Below, in pieces: positions 26,538-35,005 of a stretch of DNA of 64,000 nucleotides. This stretch comes from Nitrospira sp. Its GTDB lineage: Bacteria; Nitrospirota; Nitrospiria; Nitrospirales; Nitrospiraceae. The notes beneath the pieces are model-generated. The model ran no database searches, had not been told where the DNA came from, and saw nothing but the letters and a program-made list of their open reading frames with translations. How positions within the stretch are numbered: the stretch's first letter is position 1; each line of letters opens with the position of its first letter. Both the position numbers and the translations under genes were made by a program. Location: positions 124,001-188,000 of the forward strand of contig CP060500.1 of NCBI GenBank assembly GCA_024760525.1. Direction: 5' to 3'.

Positions 26538-26851
26538 AAGGAGGATGGACTGGTACAGGGGGCGTTCGCCCGACATGGTACGCATGGACCGCATGGGCCC
26601 ACAACTCAATACGTTCAACCATTTCACAGTCGAGCGGTCTGAGGATGTCTTGACAAGACTGCCCTCTCGTACGCTGTTGGGTTGCCAACGTCTGCGCACA
26701 TCGTCGCGTACACGTGTGGCAGCATCGGCGAACGACTCCAAGGGCAATCATCGCGACGGTTGTTCCTGTGACGAGCCGAGATGCGTTGTGTGACTCGGGC
26801 CTGAGCGTGAGAGGGACCAGCAGGGAGGCGTACGCATTCAAGGCTCACGCA
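26538..26851. other. Non-coding interval upstream of TacAT pair
   Basis: No supportable gene on either strand; the open frames are shadows without ribosome-binding sites. The tacAT promoter begins at its right end. Confidence 0.45.
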
Positions 26852-26895
26852 TTGACATCTGCGCGGAATTCGAGTACTCTTTCAATGTGTACACA
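26852..26895 (+). promoter_or_regulatory. tacAT promoter with palindromic operator candidates
   Basis: TTGACA (26852-26857), 17-bp spacer, TACTCT (26875-26880). The -10 overlaps the palindrome GAGTACTC (26872-26879), and TGTGTACACA (26886-26895) lies at the expected start of transcription. Autoregulation by the antitoxin-toxin complex is the usual mode for this family. Confidence 0.6.
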
Positions 26896-26910
26896 CTAAG
26901 GAGAAGAGCC

Positions 26911-27189
26911 ATGCCCCGGGTTGCGATCGACGATAACAAGCGGATGAATCTCCGGGTGCGGCCGGAACAGAAGGCCACGCTCGTGCGGGCGGCGGCGTTG
27001 AGCAACACGGACCTGACGAATTTCGTGCTCCAACCGGCCTTGCGCGAAGCCAAGCGGGTGATCGAAGAGGCCGAGCGCCTCATGCTGTCGGAGCGGGACA
27101 GCCTCACAGTGCTGAAGCTGCTCGAAACGCCGCCGCCGCCGAACGCCCGGCTCAGGAAGGCGCTCGCCTCGTTAGCGACAGAGCCATGA
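26911..27189 (+). CDS. tacA: DUF1778 ribbon-helix-helix antitoxin (TacA-like)
   Basis: The start MPRVAIDDNKRM at 26911 follows AAGGAGAAGAGCC. The 92-residue protein has an N-terminal RHH segment (MNLRVRPEQKATLVRAAALSNTDLTNFV) and a C-terminal toxin-neutralising part (LSERDSLTVLKLLETPPPPN), both typical of DUF1778 antitoxins. It overlaps the toxin by ATGA. It binds the operator and blocks the acetyltransferase. Confidence 0.9.
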   Translation: MPRVAIDDNKRMNLRVRPEQKATLVRAAALSNTDLTNFVLQPALREAKRVIEEAERLMLSERDSLTVLKLLETPPPPNARLRKALASLATEP

Positions 27190-27713
27190 GCGTCCCGGCT
27201 TGGCACGAGGAGCCGATCGCGAAACACCACGACCGCAAGGCCTTTGACTGCGGCGATGCGGCGATGAACGAGTTCCTGCATCGATACGCCCGCCAAAGTC
27301 ACGACGCAGGCGGCGCGAAAACCTTCCTCGCGATCGACAATGCCGACAACACGACGGTCCTTGGCTTCTACAGCCTCGCGCCCGGCGCGCTCGCGTATGC
27401 GGACACGCCGGAGATGGTGCGGCGTGGCCTCGCACGTCACGATGTGCCGGGCTTTCGGCTCGCGCGTCTCGCGACACACGTGCGGCTGCAAGGGAAGGGC
27501 TTGGGTGGCCAGCTCCTTGCGGCAGCCGGCCGTCGCTGCCTGCGCGCCGCGGCCAGCGTTGGCGGCGTGATCCTTATCATCGATGCGAAGAACGAACGCG
27601 CCGCCGACTGGTACACCGCGTACGGTGCCGTGCCCTTAGCCACGACGCCGCGCACGCTCGTCATGTCCCTGGCGACGTTTGCACCAGCATTGAAGGCCAA
27701 GGGCCGGGGATAA
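27186..27713 (+). CDS. tacT: GNAT acetyltransferase toxin (TacT-like)
   Basis: A 175-residue GNAT protein. The N-terminus, HDRKAFDCGDAAMNEFLHRYARQ, is typical of TacT toxins. The acetyl-CoA loop is RLQGKGLGGQLL and the late strand IIDAKNERAADWYTAYGAVPL carries the conserved Tyr. Characterised relatives acetylate the amino group of aminoacyl-tRNA and stop translation. All core motifs are present, so it appears active. It is coupled to the antitoxin by ATGA. Confidence 0.9.
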   Translation: MSVPAWHEEPIAKHHDRKAFDCGDAAMNEFLHRYARQSHDAGGAKTFLAIDNADNTTVLGFYSLAPGALAYADTPEMVRRGLARHDVPGFRLARLATHVRLQGKGLGGQLLAAAGRRCLRAAASVGGVILIIDAKNERAADWYTAYGAVPLATTPRTLVMSLATFAPALKAKGRG

Positions 27714-27997
27714 CGCCTGTCCGCACGATGACGGGATGAGGGGCTCATGCGCTTGGCGTCGTACGGCATACACGATCCCGTGTTCTGAATGGGCATGCAG
27801 GCTTTTCCGCCGCTTGATCTGAAGCCATAGAATTCAACGGGAACGAATTGGATCTGTGGCCAGACCTTCGGGGATGAGCAAGGGCCGCACCATGACAAAA
27901 CCGATGCGATCATGTTCGGAGAAACGAACATTCCGGTGTCGGAGTGAGTGTGAGGTGACCCGGTCGGTTCAGGCGATCGGTCTCCTACTCTCCTGCC

Positions 27998-29188
27998 CTA
28001 TGTGGTATTCGTCAGTTCTTGCAATGTTTCCATTACATCGACCAACGGAGCAACAGTCAGATGTTCAGACAGAGAAAACGTGTCCTTGCCGGGATACACG
28101 ACGAATCGGTGCGTCGCGTGGATATCCTCACATCCTATATAAAATCCCTTCGCGGGTTTGGGCGCAAGTGAGCGTTTGATTTCGATGGCGATCCGGCGAC
28201 GTGTGCCTTGCTCAATCACCAGATCAATTTCAGCGCCCGCTGCTGTGCGGTAAAACCACGGAAGCGCATCATCAGGCAGCACGCTCAGAAGATTCTCAAG
28301 CGCAAAGCCTTCCCAGCTTGCTCCCGCGATGGAATGACCGAGGATATCTTCTAGCGTTGAAAGTCCCAGCAACGTATGCAACAGGCCACTGTCACGAATA
28401 TAAATCTTTGGCGCTTTGACGAGCCGTTTCCCGATATTGCCGTACCAGGGCCGGAGCGTGCGAACGAGCAGCAAATCCTCCAGAAGCTCTACATAGCGTT
28501 TCGTTGTACGTGACGACAGGTCAAGGCTGCCGGCAAGCTGGGCAATATTGACTTGTCCGCGCTGATGATGCGCCAGCATCGTCCAGAGGCGGCGCAAAGT
28601 CGATGCAGGAATACGCGGGCCGATTTGTGGAATATCTCGTTCAAGATAGGTGCGAATAAAAGTCTTGCGCCACTCAAAACTTTCAGCGTCCGAGGTAGCC
28701 AGGAGACTGGAGGGGAACCCGCCGCGCACCCATAGCATATCTGCGGACAGTTTTTTATCTTGTGCGCCCTCCCAGGCTGTGATGCCACCCAGTTCTCTGT
28801 AAGCAATCCTGCCGGCGAGGGACTCAGAAGATTGCTGCAGCAGGTCAAGCGATGCAGAACCCAGAATCAGAAACTGGGCGGATTTTTCCCCGGCACGGCG
28901 TCGGCGGTCGATAACACCTCGCAGAGTAGTAAAAATCTCGGGCAAGCGCTGAATTTCATCAAGAATAATCAGCCGCCCCTCATGTGTTTTGAAGTAATAC
29001 CTGGGATCACTCAGTTTGAGGCGATCTCCTTCATCTTCAAGATCGAGATAGATCGGTTCTGGGCGCAGGGTGTTGGCGATCTGGAGTGCCAGTGTCGTTT
29101 TTCCTGCTTGCCTCGGCCCCAGTATGCCAACAGCGGGAAAAATCTGGAGCAGGTTCATGATCTTGTCTTGAGCATGTCGCTTAATCAT
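27998..29188 (-). CDS. AAA ATPase with DUF4143 domain
   Basis: The start MIKRHAQDKIMNLL at 29188 is chosen because the Walker A GPRQAGKTT lies near the N-terminus of this family. The longer open frame (to 29374) begins with a fragment of higA and is not native. The 396-residue product has Walker B RLIILDEIQRLPE, a sensor LILGSASLDLL, a winged-helix region and a C-terminal DUF4143 nuclease-like domain (GAEIDLVIEQG, IAIEIKRS, a PD-(D/E)xK-like pattern). The role is unknown; such proteins are frequent in mobile regions. It stands alone on its strand, with no partner gene. Confidence 0.87.
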   Translation of the reverse strand: MIKRHAQDKIMNLLQIFPAVGILGPRQAGKTTLALQIANTLRPEPIYLDLEDEGDRLKLSDPRYYFKTHEGRLIILDEIQRLPEIFTTLRGVIDRRRRAGEKSAQFLILGSASLDLLQQSSESLAGRIAYRELGGITAWEGAQDKKLSADMLWVRGGFPSSLLATSDAESFEWRKTFIRTYLERDIPQIGPRIPASTLRRLWTMLAHHQRGQVNIAQLAGSLDLSSRTTKRYVELLEDLLLVRTLRPWYGNIGKRLVKAPKIYIRDSGLLHTLLGLSTLEDILGHSIAGASWEGFALENLLSVLPDDALPWFYRTAAGAEIDLVIEQGTRRRIAIEIKRSLAPKPAKGFYIGCEDIHATHRFVVYPGKDTFSLSEHLTVAPLVDVMETLQELTNTT

Positions 29189-29302
29189 CCTAGCAATATA
29201 GGCATAAAGTGCCTGAACTGCAAGGCAAGTATTCGAAGGCGGCAGAAGCGCCCTACCTTGTTTGACGCCAACGGGCATGGTTTGAGGTACTGAATAGGAA
29301 GC

Positions 29303-29441
29303 CCCTGCCCGCTCGTTTACGAGGTTGTTGAGGGCCTGCCGGGTGACGCGCAGATATTTGGCCGCACCGGTCACGGTAAGACCGAGGGGTCCAAGGCACT
29401 CCTGCCGGGGTGTGAGGAAATCTTGCGGGCGGTTTTTTCAT
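29303..29441 (-). pseudogene. higA-type antitoxin remnant
   Basis: An ATG at 29441 begins MKKPPAR, then the frame shifts. The other frame reads ECLGPLGLTVTGAAKYLRV and RQALNNLVNERAG, the helix-turn-helix of HigA antitoxins. The sequence then diverges where the rest of HigA should continue. It is both frameshifted and truncated, and its tail is accidentally in frame with the DUF4143 ATPase. No higB toxin is adjacent. Confidence 0.65.
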
Positions 29442-29448
29442 CACAGGT

Positions 29449-29742
29449 CTAAAGCGATTGAAGCGCTCTTTTCACGGCTGACGGGTTCTTGTCGATAACC
29501 ATGAGGTAGCCTTTCGCGGGGCCTTCCGGCACGCGCTTCCCGACTTCCCACTTTTTCAGGGTCGGGATGGGAATGCCGAATGTTGCGGAGAAATCCTGCT
29601 GAGTCATTTTGAGGCGGCTGCGGATTTTCCGCACGTCGATGTCCGCGGTGCGGATGGTGTGCACCCTACCGGACGCGTTCCCGTGCAGCATGTCGAGCGC
29701 GTCCTTTGCGCCGGTGATGATGTGTTTGCCTGCCTTGGTCAT
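29449..29742 (-). CDS. Xre-family HTH regulator / orphan antitoxin
   Basis: A 97-residue protein with a clear ribosome-binding site (AAAGGAG). The C-terminal HTH is KIRSRLKMTQQDFSATFGIPIPTLKKWEVGKRVPEGPAKGYLMVI, as in antitoxins encoded after RelE/HigB-like toxins. The N-terminus (HIITGAKDALDMLHGN) is the usual extension of this group. No toxin frame precedes it in the 400 bp upstream, so it is either an orphan antitoxin or a solitary regulator. Confidence 0.8.
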   Translation of the reverse strand: MTKAGKHIITGAKDALDMLHGNASGRVHTIRTADIDVRKIRSRLKMTQQDFSATFGIPIPTLKKWEVGKRVPEGPAKGYLMVIDKNPSAVKRALQSL

Positions 29743-29821
29743 GTTCTCATCTCCTTTGTGATCAGTTGCACGATTTTGTAGAGTTCGCGCAATTGCCTAT
29801 TTTTACCGTACGGGTAAAGAA

Positions 29822-29841
29822 CCCCGCCCTTCCAGGCGGGG
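29822..29841. repeat. Hairpin, 7-bp GC stem
   Basis: CCCCGCC-CTTCCA-GGCGGGG, followed by CTTTTG. It could act as a terminator. The same stem recurs 54 bp downstream. Confidence 0.6.
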
Positions 29842-29895
29842 CTTTTGTAAACCAAGAGGGAATTTACCTCCGCTTCGCTACGGGCTGCCATTCAT

Positions 29896-29915
29896 CCCCG
29901 CCCTTCTGGGCGGGG
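29896..29915. repeat. Hairpin, 8-bp GC stem related to the previous one
   Basis: CCCCGCCC-TTCT-GGGCGGGG. The pair resembles REP-type or IS200/IS605-end palindromes; no transposase of that family is nearby. Confidence 0.55.
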
Positions 29916-30226
29916 CATTCTGGCAGGCTTTCGTAAAACAACCGATCAGGTAAAAGTCTGTCAAGCCTTCTGCTTCCAGGTCACAGGGAGTGAGCAACGT
30001 AGGGCGATGTCCCCGCAGTTGTTCTCACGTGGTTTCTGTGCTATTGGGCAAGTCTGTACTTACTGAATTGTGCACATCTAACCAGGACCGGTAGTGATTC
30101 AGGTACGCCTTAGCACGTGTCTGGGCATTCTCACCGGGGGTCGATGTTCTGATGTTTTGTACTCAACCAGCACGTCCTGTTCAGACCCAAGATGATCAGG
30201 AGCCCTCGTCCGGAGGTATCATCTTT

Positions 30227-31617
30227 AGGTGTGGAAATAGGATGAAGGCAGCGTACCCTTTCGGTTGGACATCAACCAACCACGCCTCCGTTGAAGCGGA
30301 GGGGAAAGGATACGCCACCATGAAGAAGAGAACCAGCACCGAGACCACCGAGTCAAGCACCGTGTGTTACGCCACGCTTGAGCAGTGGGCCCGTGGGCAG
30401 ATTCAGGTCCAGCTGCAACAGCTCCTTGAGGAGGAAGTCACGACGTTCCTCGGCCGTGCCCCCTACGCGCGCCGCGGCATGGTGTCGCCGATTGATCCAC
30501 CAATGGGGAGCCGAAACGGCTACGGCAAACCCCGCGCCTTCTCGATGATGAATGGGACGGTGACAGTTCGGCGCCCACGAGTCCGCGATCTGACCGACCG
30601 GTTTGAGAGCAAGGTCCTCCCTCTGTTTACACGGCGGACCCAGGAGGTCGGCGCGCTGCTGCCGGAGTTGTACCTGCACGGGCTATCCTCTGGAGACTTT
30701 GAGCTGGCGCTCCGTGGTCTGTTGGGCGAGGGGGCGCCGCTGTCGGCGAGCTCGCTGCAACGACTGAAGGCCCGCTTCGAGCTCGAGTACGAGACGTGGG
30801 CGAAACGGGATCTGTCGGAGCTGCAGATCGTCTATTGGTGGGCCGACGGCCTGTATGTGAAGGCGGGCATCGAGGACCGCAAGCGCGCGCTCCTCACCAT
30901 CGTGGGTGCACTCCGCACCGGCGAGAAGATCGTGCTAGCCTGTGAGAGTGGCGAACGGGAGAGCAAGGAGAGTTGGCTGAAGATCTTGCGCGATCTCAAA
31001 CACCGCGGACTCACGTTCCCGCGGCTGACGGTGGCCGACGGGCATCTCGGGATCTGGGCGGCCGTTGGCGAAATCCATCCAGCCGGCGAGGAGCAGCGGT
31101 GCTGGAACCACAAGATCACCAATGTCCTCAACGATCTCCCGAGGCGAGTCCAGCCGCAGGCGACTGAGCTGCTGAAGGCGATGCCGTATGCGGAGACGAA
31201 AGCCGAATGCGAACGGCGGCGGGATGAATTCGCGCAAACATACCGGAGGACGGAGAAGAACGCCGTCGATACGCTGCTGCGGGACTGGGACCGCATGGTC
31301 ACGTTCTATGCGTTCCCACACGAACACTGGATTCACCTTCGAACGACGAACATCGTGGAATCCCCCTTCGCCTCGGTGCGGCTCCGTACGGACGCGTCTC
31401 GTCGCTACAAACGAGTGGAGGGGGCCCAGGCCATTATCTGGAAGATGCTCCGGGTGGCGGAGAAGTCGTGGAGAAAACTCAATGCGCCGGAGCTGTTGCC
31501 GCTGGTCGCCTCTGGTGTGCCGTTCAAAGATGGAAGGATAACCAGATCAGGCAGGGTGAACAGCGACGAGGACAATCAGTCCGAAAGGACCGCCGCTTGA
31601 ACCCTATTTACACACCT
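30227..31617 (+). mobile_element. IS256-family insertion sequence
   Basis: Terminal inverted repeats are AGGTGTGGAAATAGG (30227-30241) and CCTATTTACACACCT (31603-31617), matching at 14 of 15 positions. They enclose one intact transposase gene. I could not find a convincing target duplication, so the ends may extend slightly further. Confidence 0.85.
30320..31600 (+). CDS. IS256-family (mutator-type) transposase
   Basis: The start MKKRTSTETTE at 30320 follows GGAAAGGA; the frame is open upstream to 30152 but that part includes the IS end. The 426-residue product has the N-terminal mutator region (QLQQLLEEEVTTFLGR), catalytic Asp residues in VYWWADGLYVKAG and LTVADGHLGIW, and the Glu in TNIVESPFASVRLR. 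It looks complete. Confidence 0.93.
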   Translation: MKKRTSTETTESSTVCYATLEQWARGQIQVQLQQLLEEEVTTFLGRAPYARRGMVSPIDPPMGSRNGYGKPRAFSMMNGTVTVRRPRVRDLTDRFESKVLPLFTRRTQEVGALLPELYLHGLSSGDFELALRGLLGEGAPLSASSLQRLKARFELEYETWAKRDLSELQIVYWWADGLYVKAGIEDRKRALLTIVGALRTGEKIVLACESGERESKESWLKILRDLKHRGLTFPRLTVADGHLGIWAAVGEIHPAGEEQRCWNHKITNVLNDLPRRVQPQATELLKAMPYAETKAECERRRDEFAQTYRRTEKNAVDTLLRDWDRMVTFYAFPHEHWIHLRTTNIVESPFASVRLRTDASRRYKRVEGAQAIIWKMLRVAEKSWRKLNAPELLPLVASGVPFKDGRITRSGRVNSDEDNQSERTAA

Positions 31618-31862
31618 CTTGACGGTGGCTCCTCGTCCGGACCAACTTGTGATCCTTAGGCAACAGGCGGCGAATCGGCGGGGTCATGCCAGACACAGCA
31701 TGGACGCCAACGACCATTGCACCGTGATCACCATCCCACCACCAGGCTGGGAGTCCACCCGCAACACGTCCCCGATCTTTCTGGTCCGCGTGGTTATAGT
31801 GGCCAAGCCATAGCCCCTCGCTCGCCGATCGGCCGGGGCCTCGACATCCCTCACTCCTTCTC

Positions 31863-32912
31863 TCACTTCTGTTTGATATAGAAGCGCGCCAACGTCGGCA
31901 AATGATCGCTGACAGCTTCCTTGACCTCTTGCAGCACCTTCACCACAGCCTTATCTTTCATGGACCCGGCCCGCGCCAACGCTTCCTGAATGGGCACCCA
32001 CTGCACCACCTTCGCAATCTGCTGATCCACAACCTGGTCGGCCGAGGCCAAGGTCACCGCAGCTAAATCGATCCGTGAGAGAAACCGATTGCTCCGGTTC
32101 GCCAGCCACAGATACGAGTAATCGCTCGGATCGTTAATGTCACGAAAATGCACAGGCGTTGCCGGATCATCTTCTAACGCATGAAACGGGGCCCATTCAG
32201 GTGCATCCGGCGCGGCGTTCCAATCTCCGAGAATCATCGTGTCTGAATCGGTGGCCTGCGCCGTCGTCGTCAGCCAGTTCGCCAAGATCGCCGCCGATTC
32301 TTTCCGTTGGGGCGCCCCCTCCGCCATCGCTTTGAGATGCACGCCGAGGACCTGAAAGTCGAACTTCTCCGTCCCCGGCGGCACGGGTACCGAGGATCCT
32401 GAAGGAATGCGCGCCGTAAAATAGCCGTAGAGGGGTGTTCGCCCAGCGAAGGGATCTTTCTTCCCGGGTTTTTGATGCTCTCCGCGGGGAAACAAATCTT
32501 CTACGTCTGCTTTCGACCGGAGCCAATCCCGATCCCACATCATCGCCACCCGCTGCTCGCCGCCTGCGGCCGTGTAATAGACCACATAGTCGCCGGCCCC
32601 GCGGCGATTGAGCTCCTCGGCGACCGCATCCAACACCCCCGGATACCGGCCGTCTTTCGAGGGGCCCGCGATTTCCTGAAAGACAAACAGGTCCGAATTG
32701 AATGCCTCCAGAATATCCACCACCCGGTTGAACCGTTGACGGTCCTTCGCCTGTGACTTGCCGGCGCCGAACCACTCAATGTTCCATTGCAGCACATCGA
32801 TGTACTGCGCGGTATCCCGATATTCCTTCGGCACATACTCAGAAAATGCCCGGGCCGCGTGATCGTTTTCCGCAGTCAACACATTGAAGCGCTTTCGGAT
32901 CTTCCCTGGCAT
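31863..32912 (-). CDS. Endonuclease/exonuclease/phosphatase-family protein
   Basis: The start at 32912 (MPGKIRKRFNVL) has GGAGG at suitable spacing; the adjacent ATG at 32915 is too close to it. The 349-residue product has the metal-site motifs in order: LQWNIEWFG, FVFQEIAG, VLGVHLKA, ILGDWNAAPD and VSDHLPTLARF. This is the DNase I-like fold with its phosphodiesterase active site intact. There is no signal peptide, so it is probably cytoplasmic. The substrate is unknown. It lies divergently from the recombinase-like gene. Confidence 0.85.
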   Translation of the reverse strand: MPGKIRKRFNVLTAENDHAARAFSEYVPKEYRDTAQYIDVLQWNIEWFGAGKSQAKDRQRFNRVVDILEAFNSDLFVFQEIAGPSKDGRYPGVLDAVAEELNRRGAGDYVVYYTAAGGEQRVAMMWDRDWLRSKADVEDLFPRGEHQKPGKKDPFAGRTPLYGYFTARIPSGSSVPVPPGTEKFDFQVLGVHLKAMAEGAPQRKESAAILANWLTTTAQATDSDTMILGDWNAAPDAPEWAPFHALEDDPATPVHFRDINDPSDYSYLWLANRSNRFLSRIDLAAVTLASADQVVDQQIAKVVQWVPIQEALARAGSMKDKAVVKVLQEVKEAVSDHLPTLARFYIKQK

Positions 32913-33246
32913 CATCCCCTCCCTTCGTAATAACCCTGCGGCTAATTGTCCCTTCCCTCGCAGTCCGCGTTGGCTCCATGCCGCTTCGCCAAGCTGTACC
33001 GTCTCTTGTACTCCATCGCCCCTCATCTTGGGCACTGGCGGGGACGCCAGGTCACGCCTCCTGGATCTGAGCCTGTGTCGATACAAGGAAAGGCCCTGGT
33101 AGAGCACTCTGTACCGAGACAGTGAAGCGAAGGGTGGTCTTTTCCGGGTGCGCGGTGGGCTTGTAGGGGAATGGTAGATTTTGTTATACCAGGGCTCGAT
33201 AGATACCCTATGCTAAAAACCCTTTCGCACAGTAGCGCGTGGATCT

Positions 33247-34209
33247 ATGCCTGACCAGTCTGTCACCTCCCCTGCGGCTCCCCCATCGGCCCTCGATTAT
33301 GACGAGGCTGCCACCTGGGTCGCACAGTATCTCTCGGCCTGTGAGGTCGAACTCGCCGCCGAGACCCTCGACACCTATCGGCGGAAACTCTCGCGGTTTC
33401 TCTCCTGGTGGGCGGGCCTCACCCCCCGTCCACTCTGTACCGCGCAATTGGCGTTTCGCTATGCCCGTCACCTCCAGGACCAAGCCGGCTCCAGTCGATC
33501 CCACAATCTCCATTTTGCCGTCCTCCGACGCTGGGGCTGGTATCTCGTCACGCAAGGACGTCTCGAGACCAATCCGTGGCAGCGGGTCGTGCCCCCACGC
33601 CAACCGGTCCAGTTGTCGACCGACTGGTTAGTCTTTCGGGAAATCAAACAGCTCTTACAGAGTTTCGACTGTGAGAAACTCAGTCAGCACCGTGACGCCG
33701 TCCTCTGCCGGCTGATGTTAAAAACCGGCGCGCGAGAAACGGAACTGGCGCGGGCCCGTCTCAAGGATCTCCGGCCCATCGGGCCGGATGGAACAGAAGC
33801 CTGGCTGACGCTACAGAGCAAAGGGAAGCAGACAGAGGAACCCGTGCTCATCGTGGCGTCGCTCAAACAGGATCTGGATGATTATCTGCGGCGACGCTAT
33901 CCGAGCGGCGCCTACCCTCCCGACGCGCCCCTCTTCACCACGTACACGGACGACGACGAACGGCCGATGCCGCCGAGAGAAATGCGACGCCGCATCACGG
34001 CCGCCTTGCGCCGCGCCGGGATCAAACGGCCGGGCATTACGCCCCTCTCCCTGCGGCACACCGCCGGCAAGCAGGCCTTGGCTAAAAAAGCGCCGCCGGT
34101 GGCCGTCCAAGAGATGCTGCGGCATGAACATATCCGCACCACGAAACGCTTGATCGACCAGGAACATCGCCGCGCCACGGCCGCCGAACGGTTTCTCTCT
34201 CATTACTAA
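33247..34209 (+). CDS. Tyrosine-recombinase-fold protein lacking the catalytic Tyr
   Basis: A 320-residue protein with a SAM-like core-binding domain (LAAETLDTYRRKLSRFLSWW) and a catalytic-domain fold. Arg I (TGARETELAR) and the Lys (QSKGKQTEEP) are kept. Box II reads PLSLRHTAG, so the usual His of HxLRH is Leu. After MLRHEHIRTTKR the expected Tyr is Leu (RLID), and no other Tyr occurs except the final residue. It probably cannot form the covalent DNA intermediate unless the C-terminal Tyr acts in an unusual way. It may be a DNA-binding regulator or a decayed integrase. It precedes the plasmid-like module. Confidence 0.82.
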   Translation: MPDQSVTSPAAPPSALDYDEAATWVAQYLSACEVELAAETLDTYRRKLSRFLSWWAGLTPRPLCTAQLAFRYARHLQDQAGSSRSHNLHFAVLRRWGWYLVTQGRLETNPWQRVVPPRQPVQLSTDWLVFREIKQLLQSFDCEKLSQHRDAVLCRLMLKTGARETELARARLKDLRPIGPDGTEAWLTLQSKGKQTEEPVLIVASLKQDLDDYLRRRYPSGAYPPDAPLFTTYTDDDERPMPPREMRRRITAALRRAGIKRPGITPLSLRHTAGKQALAKKAPPVAVQEMLRHEHIRTTKRLIDQEHRRATAAERFLSHY

Positions 34210-34224
34210 GCTTAGGCCAGAAAG

Positions 34225-34244
34225 CCCACGGCTTCAGTCGTGGG
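34225..34244. repeat. IS200/IS605-end-like hairpin
   Basis: CCCACGGCTTCAGTCGTGGG folds into a 9-bp stem (one G-T pair) with a 2-nt loop, within the context AAGCCCACGGC...GTGGGAGTGTC common at ends of IS200/IS605-type elements. No tnpA or tnpB is adjacent, so it is a solo end or remnant. Confidence 0.55.
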
Positions 34245-34404
34245 AGTGTCAATAAGCCACACGACACCCGTTGCCCATGGCCCGCTCGAGCACGAAGGGC
34301 CTCCGTCCGTCGCCGGCTAGACTCCTGGGCGAAACCTCTCCAACACGACTCCACGCCATGCCGAGTGCCAGTGATGTCCCATTTGCTGATCCAGCGAGGA
34401 ATCG

Positions 34405-34962
34405 ATGCCCTCAAGACGTTCCAGCCGATACACGATCACCACCGCCACTGCTGCTCTTTCCACGGCACCCCCGATGCCAGGTCCTCCATTGCCCGATCCG
34501 GTTCATCAGACCCGTATCCCCAGAATCAAGCTCATGGCCATTCGAGAAGCCTCGCTTCCGTACCCAGCTCGGCGGATCTCCCATAGCCAACACGTCTTCG
34601 AGTTGCTCCACGACTACTTTCACGGCCATGATCGTGAGGAAATGCTCGCGATCCTTCTGGACAGCAAGAACTGCATCATCGGGCTCCATACCATCTCTAT
34701 CGGCTCACTGACTCTGTCCATTGTGCATCCGCGCGAGACATTCAAGGCAGCTGTCCTCATGAACGCCGCCGGTCTGATTCTCGCCCACAATCATCCCAGC
34801 GGGGATGCCACGCCCAGCTCAGAAGATCGCACACTCACCGCGCGACTCACCCAAGCCGGAGATCTCTTGGGAATCAGGGTGCTCGATCATGTCGTGGTCG
34901 GCGACAACCGCTATGTCAGCTTTGCCGACCAGGGCTGGCTCGTACCGACCTCGTCCGCTTAA
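34405..34962 (+). CDS. radC: RadC-like JAB/MPN-domain protein
   Basis: A 185-residue protein. The JAMM zinc site is LAHNHPSGDATPSSED, with an upstream Glu strand (REEMLAILLDSKN). It lacks the N-terminal helix-hairpin-helix part of full-length RadC (about 220 residues), the usual form on plasmids and ICEs. The start is uncertain: the first 30 residues are low complexity, and MPGPPLPD (34471) or MAIREASL (34534) may be used. Despite the name, RadC of mobile elements has no proven DNA-repair role. Confidence 0.82.
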   Translation: MPSRRSSRYTITTATAALSTAPPMPGPPLPDPVHQTRIPRIKLMAIREASLPYPARRISHSQHVFELLHDYFHGHDREEMLAILLDSKNCIIGLHTISIGSLTLSIVHPRETFKAAVLMNAAGLILAHNHPSGDATPSSEDRTLTARLTQAGDLLGIRVLDHVVVGDNRYVSFADQGWLVPTSSA

Positions 34963-35005
34963 GCGGAAAGGCCCGGCCTCGGATCGTAATAGCACTATAG
35001 GACCT

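Larger units (their letters stand above)
29743..30226. other. Non-coding interval with two GC hairpins
   Basis: No gene supportable. It contains two related hairpins (29822-29841 and 29896-29915), listed separately, and ends at the IS256-type element. Confidence 0.5.

Noticed and set aside
27998..29374. 458-residue frame as a HigA-ATPase fusion protein
   Set aside because: The first part is a truncated higA fragment in chance frame; the ATPase family begins at the ATG at 29188.
29822..29915. Paired GC hairpins as a CRISPR array
   Set aside because: Only two short, spaced palindromes without regular spacers or cas genes; no CRISPR array is visible anywhere in the window.
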